A DNA stretch of 17,642 bases, taken from an uncultured Lachnospiraceae bacterium. GTDB lineage: Bacteria > Bacillota_A > Clostridia > Lachnospirales > Lachnospiraceae. The notes below the pieces were generated by a model. That model made no database searches. It was given only the letters and a program-made list of their open reading frames with translations, and was not told where the DNA came from. Of this stretch, positions 7,001 to 16,049 are shown piece by piece. Position 1 is the first letter of the stretch; each line of letters opens with the position of its first letter. The translations under genes and the position numbers were made by a program. The stretch is from positions 1 through 17,642 of the forward strand of contig CAJTOU010000061.1 of the NCBI GenBank assembly GCA_910577835.1. Direction: 5' to 3'.

Positions 7001-7090
7001 AAGAACAAAGTGCCTGTGATACTATAAGTTTGTGAAAATTCTATGAAAGAACAAAGGCCGGTTGACAGATAGAGATTCGAGAGGTGGATT

Positions 7091-8065
7091 ATGCAGATAA
7101 GCAGAATAGAAATAAGAAATTATTATAGGAAATGTGCGGGATATTTAAGTCTTATGAATACAATTTTTGTACTTGTGGCTTCCTGCCTTGCCATTTATAT
7201 AGCAGATTTTGATGAGCTGGATGTAGATGAGGGAACAGGAGTTGTGATGTTAAACGGACTGTATTTTATTTTTGTGGCAGGTTTGATATTTACAATTCTT
7301 TCTCTGATAGCAGGAATTGTAGGAGTAAAAAGTCAAAGCGAAGGGATTTTTAATTTTTCAAGATTAATTGCTCTGCTGATTACAGCACTTATGTTTTTTT
7401 CCTGTATTACCAGTGTCTATGTGGCTGTAAATGATAAAATAGAGTGGAGTGGTGAAACAAGAGCTATGACAATATTATATGTAATAGTTAGTGTTTTTTC
7501 GGTTGCTTTTGGAGTTGCGACATTTTTATATAGCCATAATGGTACAAAATATTATGATAAAAACAGCCGTCTGGCAAAGGATGTGCCGGAGATAGAGGCA
7601 GACCGCTCAGTAAGAGTTCAACAGGGGATTGTCCTTTTATGTGCGGCGGTTTTAAACGCGGCAATTGCGTTTCTGGCATTTTATTTTCGCAATATGATTG
7701 AGTATTTTGACAGAACACTGGTGGAGTCAAACAAAGGATTTTCAGGATTTTATATGGCATTGTTTATCGTGGGACTTATATTGGCTGGAGTTACAGTGAT
7801 ACTCAGTGTTTTGCAGTTTGTGCAGAACCGGAATGAACTGCTGACAGCAGGGCTTATTGCAGTTATGGGAAATGCAGTATATCTTATAGTATTTACAGTG
7901 CTTTCTATTGTGGCCGTGACGCAGAATTTTGTAAAGTCTCAGTGTCCTGATATTTCGTATATTATTTTTGCATTTGTACTGTGCTGCTGTTCAGGGTGGT
8001 ATCTGTTTGAAGGGGCAAGAAAGAGTAGAAAGAAAAAAGATAAAATAGCTAAAATGATAAAATGA
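7091..8065 (+). CDS. Eight-helix integral membrane protein of two similar halves
   Basis: The function is unknown. The start ATG has a strong site, GAGAGGTGG (7080-7088), close by. Eight hydrophobic segments are visible at about residues 18-38, 54-79, 91-113, 126-147, 179-200, 217-243, 251-277 and 288-306, ending in a very basic tail (KSRKKKDK). Helices 1-4 and 5-8 are spaced alike with an offset of 160-163 residues, and the second and sixth helices look related (NGLYFIFVAGLIF versus SGFYMALFIVGLIL), suggesting an internal duplication of a four-helix unit. An acidic loop (about 39-50, DFDELDVDEGTG) follows helix 1. It lies 90 nt behind nadE with no terminator between, so it may be read through, and it ends at the strong terminator at 8071. 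No transporter or enzyme motif is recognised. Confidence 0.85.
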   Translation: MQISRIEIRNYYRKCAGYLSLMNTIFVLVASCLAIYIADFDELDVDEGTGVVMLNGLYFIFVAGLIFTILSLIAGIVGVKSQSEGIFNFSRLIALLITALMFFSCITSVYVAVNDKIEWSGETRAMTILYVIVSVFSVAFGVATFLYSHNGTKYYDKNSRLAKDVPEIEADRSVRVQQGIVLLCAAVLNAAIAFLAFYFRNMIEYFDRTLVESNKGFSGFYMALFIVGLILAGVTVILSVLQFVQNRNELLTAGLIAVMGNAVYLIVFTVLSIVAVTQNFVKSQCPDISYIIFAFVLCCCSGWYLFEGARKSRKKKDKIAKMIK

Positions 8066-8070
8066 TTAAA

Positions 8071-8115
8071 GGAAAAAGCGCCGTTTTTTATAAAATTCGG
8101 TGCTTTTTCCTTTTT
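8071..8115 (+). terminator. Strong terminator, probably shared by convergent genes
   Basis: GGAAAAAGCGCCG (8071-8083) pairs with CGGTGCTTTTTCC (8098-8110), 13 bp with one wobble and a 14-nt loop, followed by TTTTTCTT. It ends the apeA-to-membrane-protein run. The opposite strand has a poorer T-rich tail (TTTAATCATTTT), so it may also serve the minus-strand gene ending at 8159. Confidence 0.9.
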
Positions 8116-8158
8116 CTTGTGTAATTAATGCAGGTGTTACCAGCATATTTTTCTACTT

Positions 8159-8590
8159 TTATTTCTCCGCTTTTCCAAGTGCTGTTTTTATAGCCTCTGC
8201 AAGTACTGTCCCTGTATATTCATTATCCATTTCAAAATAAATATTCTCAAGACTCTGGTTTGCTACCAGAAAGCTTTCAATATCCTCCAGCGACGGCTGC
8301 AGCAACGGGTACATTGCAGATACAGAATCACTTAAATTAACCAGTTCAACACTTTTTATGTAATTCTCATCTACGCACACTGACACCTCCACAGGCACAC
8401 TGTTTAAAATCAGCGATGCACTGTAAGTTCCGGCATTATAACTTCCGCTTTCTTCACTCTTATCTTCCTTCTTATCCGGCAGAAACATAAAAATAAGAAG
8501 CAGCACAAGCAGTATGCCAAGTATTACAAAAATAACCGTATAAATCACTTCTTTTAGCTGAAGAACCATAATTTTTGGAGTAGATTGCAT
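8159..8590 (-). CDS. Membrane-anchored protein with degenerate FMN-binding-like domain
   Basis: The 143-residue product starts at an ATG preceded by GGAGG (8595-8599 on the minus strand, 4-nt spacing). Residues 16-37 form one hydrophobic segment (VIYTVIFVILGILLVLLLIF region) followed by a charged linker (DKKEDKSEESGS), so the rest probably faces outside. Residues 51-140 follow the outline of the FMN-binding (RnfG/NqrC-type) domain: AGTYSAS, a PVEVSV strand, ENYIKSVELVN, and a final EAIKTAL helix. The flavin-attachment motif SGAT-x-T is replaced by NEYTGTV (123-129); the aligned threonines remain. The relationship is by pattern only and may be wrong. The gene is divergent from addB and convergent with the membrane protein. 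Confidence 0.8.
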   Translation of the reverse strand: MQSTPKIMVLQLKEVIYTVIFVILGILLVLLLIFMFLPDKKEDKSEESGSYNAGTYSASLILNSVPVEVSVCVDENYIKSVELVNLSDSVSAMYPLLQPSLEDIESFLVANQSLENIYFEMDNEYTGTVLAEAIKTALGKAEK

Positions 8591-8628
8591 ATTACCTCCG
8601 AATCAGGATACCTTTATATTCCATTCTA

Positions 8629-8637
8629 TGATATAAT
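8629..8637 (+). promoter_or_regulatory. Extended -10 promoter for addBA
   Basis: TGATATAAT (8629-8637) is a consensus -10 box with the extended TG. No good -35 box is present 17 nt upstream. Transcription would begin near 8644, about 25 nt before addB. On the opposite strand TATAAT (8648-8643) is a candidate -10 for the divergent gene, so the two promoters would overlap face to face. Confidence 0.6.
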
Positions 8638-8668
8638 AAGAAATTATATGATTATTTAAGGAGGAACG

Positions 8669-11600
8669 ATGGAAAATAAATTGCGTTTTATTCTGGGTGC
8701 TTCCGGCTCGGGAAAATCAGAAATTCTGTTTCGAGAGCTGATAGACAAAGCCATGGACAACCCGAACAAAAATTATATTATTCTTGTACCAGAACAGTTT
8801 ACACTGGAAACTCAGAAAAAGGTAGTGACCATGCATAAGTGCGGAGCTGTGGCCAATATTGATATTGTAAGCTTTAACCGCCTGTCTTTTCGGGTATTTG
8901 AGGAGCTTGGAATCGGTAATCCTGATATTCTTGATGATACGGGAAAATCACTGATTTTGCGAAAAGTGATTGCTAGCGAAAGCCGGAATTTGAATATTTA
9001 CAGAGATAAGGTTCATATGCACGGCTTTGTAGAGGAAATGAAATCTGTAATTTCAGAGCTTTATATGTATGGGATTGGTCTTGAAAAATACAAGGAAATC
9101 AAAGAACAGGTAAAAGGAAACAGACTTGTTACAGAAAAATTAAATGATATTGAGGTTATTTATCAGGGATTTCATCAATATATTCAGGATAAATATATTA
9201 CAAAAGAAGAGTTATTGGACAGATTTTGTCAGGCTGTGCCAGATTCTAAAATTATTCGGGAGAGTGAGCTTTATTTTGATGGCTTTACAGGTTTTACTCC
9301 GGTACAAAATCGTCTGATTCGCCTGTTTTTGCAATATTCCAAGGGGATTACCATTACTGTGACTACGGGGCGGGAAACACTGGAGGATATGAAAGCGGGC
9401 ATAAAACAGGGGGTTATTCCAGTCAGTGAAGAAGAGCTGTTTAAAATGTCAAAGGAGACAATTAACACTATTTTAAATCTTTATATTGAGGTCTTTGGGA
9501 AGGAAGGGCTGGAAGATATATGCAAACATTCCATATTTACGGGTACAGAGATGGCCGGAAGATTTCAGGACAATCCTGTGCTTGAATTTCTGGAAAAAAA
9601 TCTGTTCCGTGGAAATGGAAAAAAGCAGAAAAATAACGGACAGCTTCAGGTTCTCAGATTTGACAATCCCCGCAGTGAAGTGGAATATATGACTGATTAT
9701 ATTGCCTATCAGGTGCGTAAAGGTATGCGGTACCGGGATTTTGCCATTATTTCCGGTGATATGGAGGACTATGGAAAGATTTTGTCTGATGCGCTTCTGA
9801 TTCGGGATATTCCATTTTTTATGGATAACAAGAGAAGTCTTATTTTAAATCCGGGAGTTACTTTTCTTCGGTCGATTCTGGAAGTTATTGACAGTGATTT
9901 TTCTTATGAGAGCGTCTTTAAATTTTTAAAAAGCGGAATCGAAGTTCTGGATATTGATATGGTCGATATTCTGGAAAATTATGTAATTGCCTGTGGAATC
10001 AGAGGACATAAAAGATATTTTAATACTTTTCTGGCAAAAAGACGCCGCATGCCAGAAGAAGAGTATATAAGAATCAATGAAATCAGAGAACAGTTTAAGG
10101 ATGTAACAAAGGATATTTATGAGGCGTTTAAAGGCAAAGGAAAAAAGGAAGCAAAAAAGCTGACAGTGCGTGAAATGACAGAGCAGCTCTATTATTTTAT
10201 AGAGAGGTTTCATCTGGCGGACAAGTTAAAAGAAATGGAAGAGGCATTTACTGAAGAAGGTGAACTGTCTTTGGGAAAGGAATATGGACAGACCTTTGCT
10301 TATATTATTGATTTATTTGATAAAATTGTAAGTCTGCTCGGAGATGAAGAAATTTCTTTAAAGGAGTATCGGGAAATTTTAGAGGCCGGTTTTGAGGAAA
10401 TTAAAGTAGGAGTCATTCCTCTCGGCATGGACCAGGTGATTGTGGGAGATATAGAAAGAACAAGATTAAATGATATTAAGGTTCTTATGGTGTTGGGCGC
10501 AAATGATGGAGTTATCCCCAAGCACAGCAAGAAAAGCAGCCTTTTGTCCCAGAGTGACAGAAATTATCTGAAAAAAATGGAAATAGAGCTGTCACCAACC
10601 GTAAGGGAAACAATTTTTATTCAGAAATTTTATCTTTATTTGAATCTTACAAAGCCGTCGAAGGAGCTTCTGCTTTCCTTTGCAGAAAGTGGCATGGACG
10701 GTTCGGCGCTGCGTCCGTCCTATTTAATCGGGGAAATAGACAGACTGTATAACAGAATAGATAAAAAAGAGGAAACAGAGGGCTTTGAAAACTATCTGAA
10801 GCTTTCTTCAAAAGCGTTTGCACTGAAATATCTCTCTGAGCATTTAAATAGAAATAAAATCGGACAGATGGATGATTTTATCAAAGAGCTGTATTCTTAT
10901 TTTTATCAAAATAAAGAATATGCGGATATTCTTGCCAAGGTGCGGGAAGGCATCTTTTTTGACAATAATCCTACGGCATTGAGCCGTAAGGTGGCAGAAC
11001 AGCTCGCGGGAAACGGTATGGTCAAAAGTGTGTCAAGGCTGGAAAAATATGCAGCCTGCGCTTATGCACATTTTATGAGCTATGGGCTGAATCTGGTAGA
11101 AAGGGAAAAATATCAGGTCAGCATAGCAGATATGGGAACGCTGTATCACAGGTGTATAGAGCTGTTTTCAGGAGAAATGACAAGGCAGGGATACGATTTT
11201 CGAACGATTTCAGAGGAAGAGCGAAGTAGGCTGATAGAATCTTGTGTGGAAAAAATTACGGAAAATTATGGAAATACTGTATTAAAAAGTACAAAGAGAA
11301 ATGAATATCTGATTCGTAAGATAAAGGCTGTCTGCAAAAAGACTGTATGGGCAATGTGTGAGCATGTAAAACGCGGTAATTTTCAGCCGGAGGATTTTGA
11401 ATTTGCTTTCCGGGAGGGAAGAATCGACCGTCTGGATACCTACGAGGAAGACGGGAAGCTTTATGTAAAAATTATTGATTATAAATCAGGAAATAAAAAG
11501 TTTGATATGTCAGATGTTTTTAATGGTTTACAGCTTCAGCTTGTCTATTATATGGGAGAGGCATTGAAAATAAAGGAAGGTCTTTTGGAGGGCAAAGAGG

Positions 11601-12115
11601 TGATACCGGCAGGAACCTTTTATTTTCATATTAAATCTCCTTATATTGAATGCAGCGAGAAGATGGACGATGAGGAGCTTAAAGAGCTGCTTTTAAAGGA
11701 ATATAAGATGTCAGGGCTGGTAAATGATATGAGAAAGCCGGCGATTGCAATGGACAATATTCTGGAAAATGAAAAGGCGGAATCAAAGATTATTCCGTTA
11801 AAGTCAAAAGATTTGGGCAGTGCTGTCACAGCATCGGGATTAAATGGAACAAATTTCCGCAAAATGATTGTAAAAGTGGAAAAAATGATGGATGGTTTTA
11901 CAGAGGAAATACTTGGGGGAAAAATTGATAAAAATCCCTATAAAAAAGCGGGTATTTCCCCATGTAATTATTGCAGCTATAAATCTATCTGTAATTTTGA
12001 CGACAGGGAGTTTCAGAACAGCTATAAAAAGCTTGTAAAAATTTCAAAGGCAGAGCAGGTAATAAAGGAACTGGAAAAGGAGGATTCAAATGAAGTGGAC
12101 AGAGGAACAGAATGA
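8669..12115 (+). CDS. addB: ATP-dependent helicase/nuclease subunit B
   Basis: AddB is the second subunit of AddAB, the Firmicute counterpart of RecBCD, which resects double-strand breaks for RecA-dependent repair and degrades linear DNA. The 1148 residues begin with a Walker A box GASGSGKS (10-17). The C-terminal RecB-type nuclease has IIDYKSGNK with Asp937 and Lys939. The four iron-sulfur cysteines typical of AddB are visible: Cys797 (YAACAYAHFMSYGL), then Cys1099, Cys1102 and Cys1108 (CNYCSYKSIC). Length and motif order match the family, so the protein should be active and hold a 4Fe-4S cluster. The ATG follows AAGGAGG by a few bases. It overlaps addA by 26 bp, a normal addB-addA arrangement that favours coupled production of the two subunits. 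Confidence 0.96.
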   Translation: MENKLRFILGASGSGKSEILFRELIDKAMDNPNKNYIILVPEQFTLETQKKVVTMHKCGAVANIDIVSFNRLSFRVFEELGIGNPDILDDTGKSLILRKVIASESRNLNIYRDKVHMHGFVEEMKSVISELYMYGIGLEKYKEIKEQVKGNRLVTEKLNDIEVIYQGFHQYIQDKYITKEELLDRFCQAVPDSKIIRESELYFDGFTGFTPVQNRLIRLFLQYSKGITITVTTGRETLEDMKAGIKQGVIPVSEEELFKMSKETINTILNLYIEVFGKEGLEDICKHSIFTGTEMAGRFQDNPVLEFLEKNLFRGNGKKQKNNGQLQVLRFDNPRSEVEYMTDYIAYQVRKGMRYRDFAIISGDMEDYGKILSDALLIRDIPFFMDNKRSLILNPGVTFLRSILEVIDSDFSYESVFKFLKSGIEVLDIDMVDILENYVIACGIRGHKRYFNTFLAKRRRMPEEEYIRINEIREQFKDVTKDIYEAFKGKGKKEAKKLTVREMTEQLYYFIERFHLADKLKEMEEAFTEEGELSLGKEYGQTFAYIIDLFDKIVSLLGDEEISLKEYREILEAGFEEIKVGVIPLGMDQVIVGDIERTRLNDIKVLMVLGANDGVIPKHSKKSSLLSQSDRNYLKKMEIELSPTVRETIFIQKFYLYLNLTKPSKELLLSFAESGMDGSALRPSYLIGEIDRLYNRIDKKEETEGFENYLKLSSKAFALKYLSEHLNRNKIGQMDDFIKELYSYFYQNKEYADILAKVREGIFFDNNPTALSRKVAEQLAGNGMVKSVSRLEKYAACAYAHFMSYGLNLVEREKYQVSIADMGTLYHRCIELFSGEMTRQGYDFRTISEEERSRLIESCVEKITENYGNTVLKSTKRNEYLIRKIKAVCKKTVWAMCEHVKRGNFQPEDFEFAFREGRIDRLDTYEEDGKLYVKIIDYKSGNKKFDMSDVFNGLQLQLVYYMGEALKIKEGLLEGKEVIPAGTFYFHIKSPYIECSEKMDDEELKELLLKEYKMSGLVNDMRKPAIAMDNILENEKAESKIIPLKSKDLGSAVTASGLNGTNFRKMIVKVEKMMDGFTEEILGGKIDKNPYKKAGISPCNYCSYKSICNFDDREFQNSYKKLVKISKAEQVIKELEKEDSNEVDRGTE

Positions 12116-15100
12116 AGTAATTGTGACAAGAAATAAAAATATTCTGGTTTCTGCGGCAGCAGGCTCAGGAAAGACAGCAGTTTTGACAGAGCGTATTTTA
12201 CAGCTTGTAATGGATTCTGAACATCCAATTGATATTGACCAGCTTGTGGTTGTTACTTTTACAAGAGCAGCGGCGGGAGAAATGAGAGAGAGGATTTTAA
12301 AGGCGCTGCAGAAAAAGTCGGATGAATATCTGGAGCTTATCAATCATGGCGGGGAATGTATGGAACGTTTTCATTATTTGCAGCGGCAGCTTTCTTTTAT
12401 TCATAATGCAAGAATTACAACGATAGACAGCTTTTGCATGGATGTAGTCAGAGAAAATTTTGCAGAAATCAATATTGACCCTGCCTTTAAAATCGGCGAG
12501 GAAGGAGAGCTGACGCTGCTGCGTGCAGATGTAATGGCAAAGGTTATGGAAAAACATTACGAGGAGGCAGATGAAGACTTTTTGAATTTTATTGATATTT
12601 ACTCTTCGAATCGAAGTGATGCAGATGTAGAACAGATGATTTCTACTCTTTATCAGTTTGCCATGAGCTATCCTTATCCGGCGCAGTGGATTCAAAGATG
12701 TGCTGCGGGTTATGAAGAGAAGGGAGCTCTGTTTGAGGAGACGGACTGGTATCAGGCATTAAGCGCCTATCTGGACAGGCAGATTGAGATGATTCGCTCG
12801 GATGTGGAAGAATGTCTGAGGATTATAGATGAGGCAGACGGTCCATGGGCATACCAAACGGCTATCCTTTCAGACAAAGTATTTATGGACGAGGCAGATA
12901 AAGCAAAGAGCTATGAAGAGCGGCGAAGATTGTTCTGCTCCTATTCTCCTCAGGCACTTTCAAGAAAAAAACAGCCGGAGGCAGACGAAAAGAAAAAAGA
13001 AATGGTAAAGGCCATTCGAGATGATTATAAAAAGCTGATTCGGGGCATAGGGGAGAAATATTTTTCAAAGACAAAGGAAGAAGTTATGTCTGATATGGAA
13101 GCGGTGAGAAAAAATATTAAGGTATTGTCTGAGCTGGTACTTGATTTTATGCAGGAATTTGCCGCCGCAAAAAGAGACAAAAATCTTGTAGATTTTCATG
13201 ATTTGGAGCATTTTGCGCTTCAGATACTGGTAGAACAGCGGGAAGACGGAACTGTTGTGCCTACGGATACAGCGCTGGCACTGGCGGAGGATATAGGGGA
13301 AATTATGATAGATGAATATCAGGACAGCAATTATGTTCAGGAAATGATATTAATGTCTATTTCCGGTGCAAAGGGAAGAAACAATGTTTTTATGGTGGGA
13401 GATGTAAAGCAGAGCATCTATAAGTTTCGAATGGCAAGACCGGAATTGTTTCTTGAAAAATACAATCGTTTTGAGCGGATTGGAGAGGGGCCGGACCGCA
13501 AAATTATTTTATCAAAAAATTTCAGAAGCCGGAAAACCATTCTGGATGTCACTAATCTGGTTTTTGGAAAAATTATGACAAGGGCTCTTGGCGGAATTGA
13601 GTATGACAGCTCAAATGCATTGTATTATGGAGCCGATTATGAAAGTGAAGATGCTTTTGTGGAGCTTTTGGCAGCAGATATCTCCGAGTATGAGCAGGAG
13701 GATAGTCAGGAAACAGAGCTGGAGAATGATGTAAATGCAAAGGAGCTGGAAGCAGAAATGGTTGCTCTTCGTATTCGGGAATTGTATGACCAGCACTTTC
13801 AGGTAAAAGATAAGGTTACAGGACAGGAAAGAGATATGAAATATTCCGATGTTGTTCTTCTTTTGCGAAGTATGGGAGAAAGCGGCGAAGTATATGAAAG
13901 AGTTTTAAAATCCAAGGGGATTCCTGTGAAATGTCCGGTAAAACATGGATGTTTTGATTCCTTTGAAGTGAAGAGCGTGCTGGAATTTTTATCTATTATT
14001 GACAATCCGAGACAGGATATTCCTTTGGTAGCAGTGCTGGAAAATATTTTCCGTTTTACAGATGAAGAAATCGCCAAAATCAAGATTCTCGGCGGTTGTA
14101 CATCTATGTATGATAATATTCTGGCAGTAAATGCAGCCGGTACTGATAGCTCAGATAATGCGGTTAATGACGTTGACAGCTTAAATAACATTAGTTCTGA
14201 AATAGCTTTAAAAGAAAAGCTGCATAAATTTTTCAGTTTGCTTCAGGAATACAGAAAGAAAAAAACTTATCTTACTATTTATGATTTAATTAACCGTATT
14301 CTTGAGGATACTGGTTTTGAATATTTTATTTCCGCTTTTCCTGATGGAAGCATGCGTCTGACCAATATTGCCATGCTGAAGGAGCGTGCTTCCATTTACC
14401 AACAGGGAAGTTACAGCGGTTTGTTTAATTTTATTCGTTATATTGAAAAAAACGAGCAGTATGAAATTGTTCAGGAAACAATAAGTGGTGCAGGAGAAGA
14501 AAATGCGGTAACAATTATGAGCATCCATAAAAGCAAAGGGTTGGAATTTCCTGTCGTTGCAGTGGGAGCGCTTGGAAAAAAATTTAATAACGAGGATGCC
14601 ACAAAAAAGGTAGTTCTTCATCAGACCTATGGTATGGGTATGGACCGCTATGATGTAGAAAGAAGTATGAAAAGCAGCACCCTTATGAAACGCAGTATTT
14701 CCGTACAGATTACTATGGAAAATCTTGCAGAGGAATTAAGAGTATTATATGTGGCAATGACAAGAGCAAAGGAAAAATTGATTCTTGCATGCAGCGGTCG
14801 TATGAAAAATAAATGGGCAAAATATGAAAGACTTGCGGAACGTGCAAAGGAACATCCTTTTCATATGAACCAAATACTGAGCGCCGGAAGCTATATGGAC
14901 CTGCTTTTTATGTCTCTGTTAGAGGGAGAAGCGCATATGGGAAGACCGGATAAAGGCTATGTTATTCAGGTAAAGACCGCCGAGGAGCTTGCCAAAACAC
15001 TGGTACATTCTCAGCATGAAGAAGCTGAGGGCAAGAAAAGTCTTGATAACTGGAATACACAATATGTATATAATCAAACTATGAAAGAAGAGATACAAAA

Positions 15101-15821
15101 AAGCTTTTCTTATGAGTATCCATACAAGGAGGATATCAAATTAAAGGCAAAAGTCAGTGTAACAGATATTAAGCAGCGTATTATGCAGATGTATGATATG
15201 GAACCGGAGGTTACAGAGGAAATACAGGGTATGCCACAAGAAAGTATGGAAGTGATACAGCCTAGATTTTTAAATATAGAAGAGGAAGCGGGCGCTTTTT
15301 CCAGTACAAGCCGGGGAAATGCCTACCACAGAGTATTTCAGCTTCTTGATTATGGAAGGGATTTGTCCGATTATCAAAAAGTACAAGCATATCTTGATGA
15401 GCTTTTAGAAAAAAAGCTGATTACAGAAGGAATAAGAAAATCTGTTAGAAATAAAGATATCCTGAACTTTTTAAACTCTCAAACTGGAAAAAGAATGGCA
15501 TATGCATGGAAAAATGGAACTTTGAAAAGAGAGCAGCAGTTTGTAATGGGAATTCCGGCCGCTATGGTCAATGAAGGTTATGAAGGAGAAGAGACAGTAC
15601 TGGTACAGGGAATTATTGATGCTTATTTTGAAGAAGATGGAAAAATGTATGTGGTGGATTATAAGACAGACCATGTTGACAATATAAAAGAGCTGGAGAA
15701 GAGATATCGCATGCAGTTGATTTATTATGGATATGCAGTAGAGAGAATAACAGGAAAAAAAGTGAAGGATAAAATCATTTATTCGGTGAAATTTGGGGAA
15801 AGTTTGAAAATAGAGGGATAA
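12090..15821 (+). CDS. addA: ATP-dependent helicase/nuclease subunit A
   Basis: AddA is the UvrD-like helicase and nuclease subunit of AddAB. The 1243 residues contain the Walker A motif AAAGSGKTA (22-30), the Walker B/motif II DEYQD (408-412), the C-terminal helicase motifs MSIHKSKGLEF (810-820) and VAMTRAKEKL (888-897), and a RecB-family nuclease at the end: His1080 in RGNAYHRVF, Asp1177 in IIDAYF, and Asp1190/Lys1192 in VVDYKTDH. All helicase and nuclease residues are in place. The start ATG is set 6 nt after AAAGGAGG inside addB, giving the 26-bp overlap. The Ser/Asn/Asp-rich stretch around 690-705 (AAGTDSSDNAVNDVDSLNNI) looks like a flexible loop. Both subunits probably come from one transcript starting near 8644. 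Confidence 0.97.
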   Translation: MKWTEEQNEVIVTRNKNILVSAAAGSGKTAVLTERILQLVMDSEHPIDIDQLVVVTFTRAAAGEMRERILKALQKKSDEYLELINHGGECMERFHYLQRQLSFIHNARITTIDSFCMDVVRENFAEINIDPAFKIGEEGELTLLRADVMAKVMEKHYEEADEDFLNFIDIYSSNRSDADVEQMISTLYQFAMSYPYPAQWIQRCAAGYEEKGALFEETDWYQALSAYLDRQIEMIRSDVEECLRIIDEADGPWAYQTAILSDKVFMDEADKAKSYEERRRLFCSYSPQALSRKKQPEADEKKKEMVKAIRDDYKKLIRGIGEKYFSKTKEEVMSDMEAVRKNIKVLSELVLDFMQEFAAAKRDKNLVDFHDLEHFALQILVEQREDGTVVPTDTALALAEDIGEIMIDEYQDSNYVQEMILMSISGAKGRNNVFMVGDVKQSIYKFRMARPELFLEKYNRFERIGEGPDRKIILSKNFRSRKTILDVTNLVFGKIMTRALGGIEYDSSNALYYGADYESEDAFVELLAADISEYEQEDSQETELENDVNAKELEAEMVALRIRELYDQHFQVKDKVTGQERDMKYSDVVLLLRSMGESGEVYERVLKSKGIPVKCPVKHGCFDSFEVKSVLEFLSIIDNPRQDIPLVAVLENIFRFTDEEIAKIKILGGCTSMYDNILAVNAAGTDSSDNAVNDVDSLNNISSEIALKEKLHKFFSLLQEYRKKKTYLTIYDLINRILEDTGFEYFISAFPDGSMRLTNIAMLKERASIYQQGSYSGLFNFIRYIEKNEQYEIVQETISGAGEENAVTIMSIHKSKGLEFPVVAVGALGKKFNNEDATKKVVLHQTYGMGMDRYDVERSMKSSTLMKRSISVQITMENLAEELRVLYVAMTRAKEKLILACSGRMKNKWAKYERLAERAKEHPFHMNQILSAGSYMDLLFMSLLEGEAHMGRPDKGYVIQVKTAEELAKTLVHSQHEEAEGKKSLDNWNTQYVYNQTMKEEIQKSFSYEYPYKEDIKLKAKVSVTDIKQRIMQMYDMEPEVTEEIQGMPQESMEVIQPRFLNIEEEAGAFSSTSRGNAYHRVFQLLDYGRDLSDYQKVQAYLDELLEKKLITEGIRKSVRNKDILNFLNSQTGKRMAYAWKNGTLKREQQFVMGIPAAMVNEGYEGEETVLVQGIIDAYFEEDGKMYVVDYKTDHVDNIKELEKRYRMQLIYYGYAVERITGKKVKDKIIYSVKFGESLKIEG

Positions 15822-15837
15822 AGCAGTATTTTCTGCT
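15822..15837 (+). terminator. Weak hairpin just after addA
   Basis: AGCAG (15822-15826) pairs with CTGCT (15833-15837) directly behind the addA stop. The following sequence (CACAATAAATTTT) lacks a proper T-run, so termination here would be inefficient. No better terminator is visible before the hydrolase gene. Confidence 0.25.
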
Positions 15838-15864
15838 CACAATAAATTTTACCTTTATTATAGT

Positions 15865-15911
15865 GAACAATCAGTCTTTGGCTGACTGCATGTGCCGCAG
15901 GCAATTTGTTC
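15865..15911 (+). other. Possible three-way-junction RNA fold behind addA
   Basis: An outer stem GAACAA/TTGTTC (15865-15870/15906-15911) encloses two perfect hairpins placed back to back: TCAG/CTGA (15871-15874/15882-15885) and CTGC/GCAG (15886-15889/15897-15900), each with a 7-nt loop. An alternative pairing, CAATCAGT (15868-15875) with ACTGATTG (15932-15939), would break the outer stem and the first hairpin. It may be an untranslated region element of addA or of the hydrolase gene, or chance. No known RNA family is recognised. Confidence 0.3.
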
Positions 15912-16049
15912 TTAAAAAATTTCTGTTCAAAACTGATTGAAAAAATCTCTTAAATAAAGTAGAATAGGCTTGTCAATTTTTGAAAGACAATTTACAGAAT
16001 TTATATGCGGAAGGTATATGCAAAGATAAACGTAATAAAAAAACCTTGT

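Noticed and set aside
7062..7090. TTGACA as a promoter for the membrane protein gene
   Set aside because: The -35 box is perfect, but at 17 nt the sequence is TGGATT and no usable -10 box is present before the ATG.
12297..12695. Long minus-strand open frames inside addA (also 13799-14191 and 14286-14621)
   Set aside because: They lie opposite a well-supported gene with complete motifs, lack ribosome binding sites and have Ser/Leu/Phe/Cys-rich translations typical of antisense frames.
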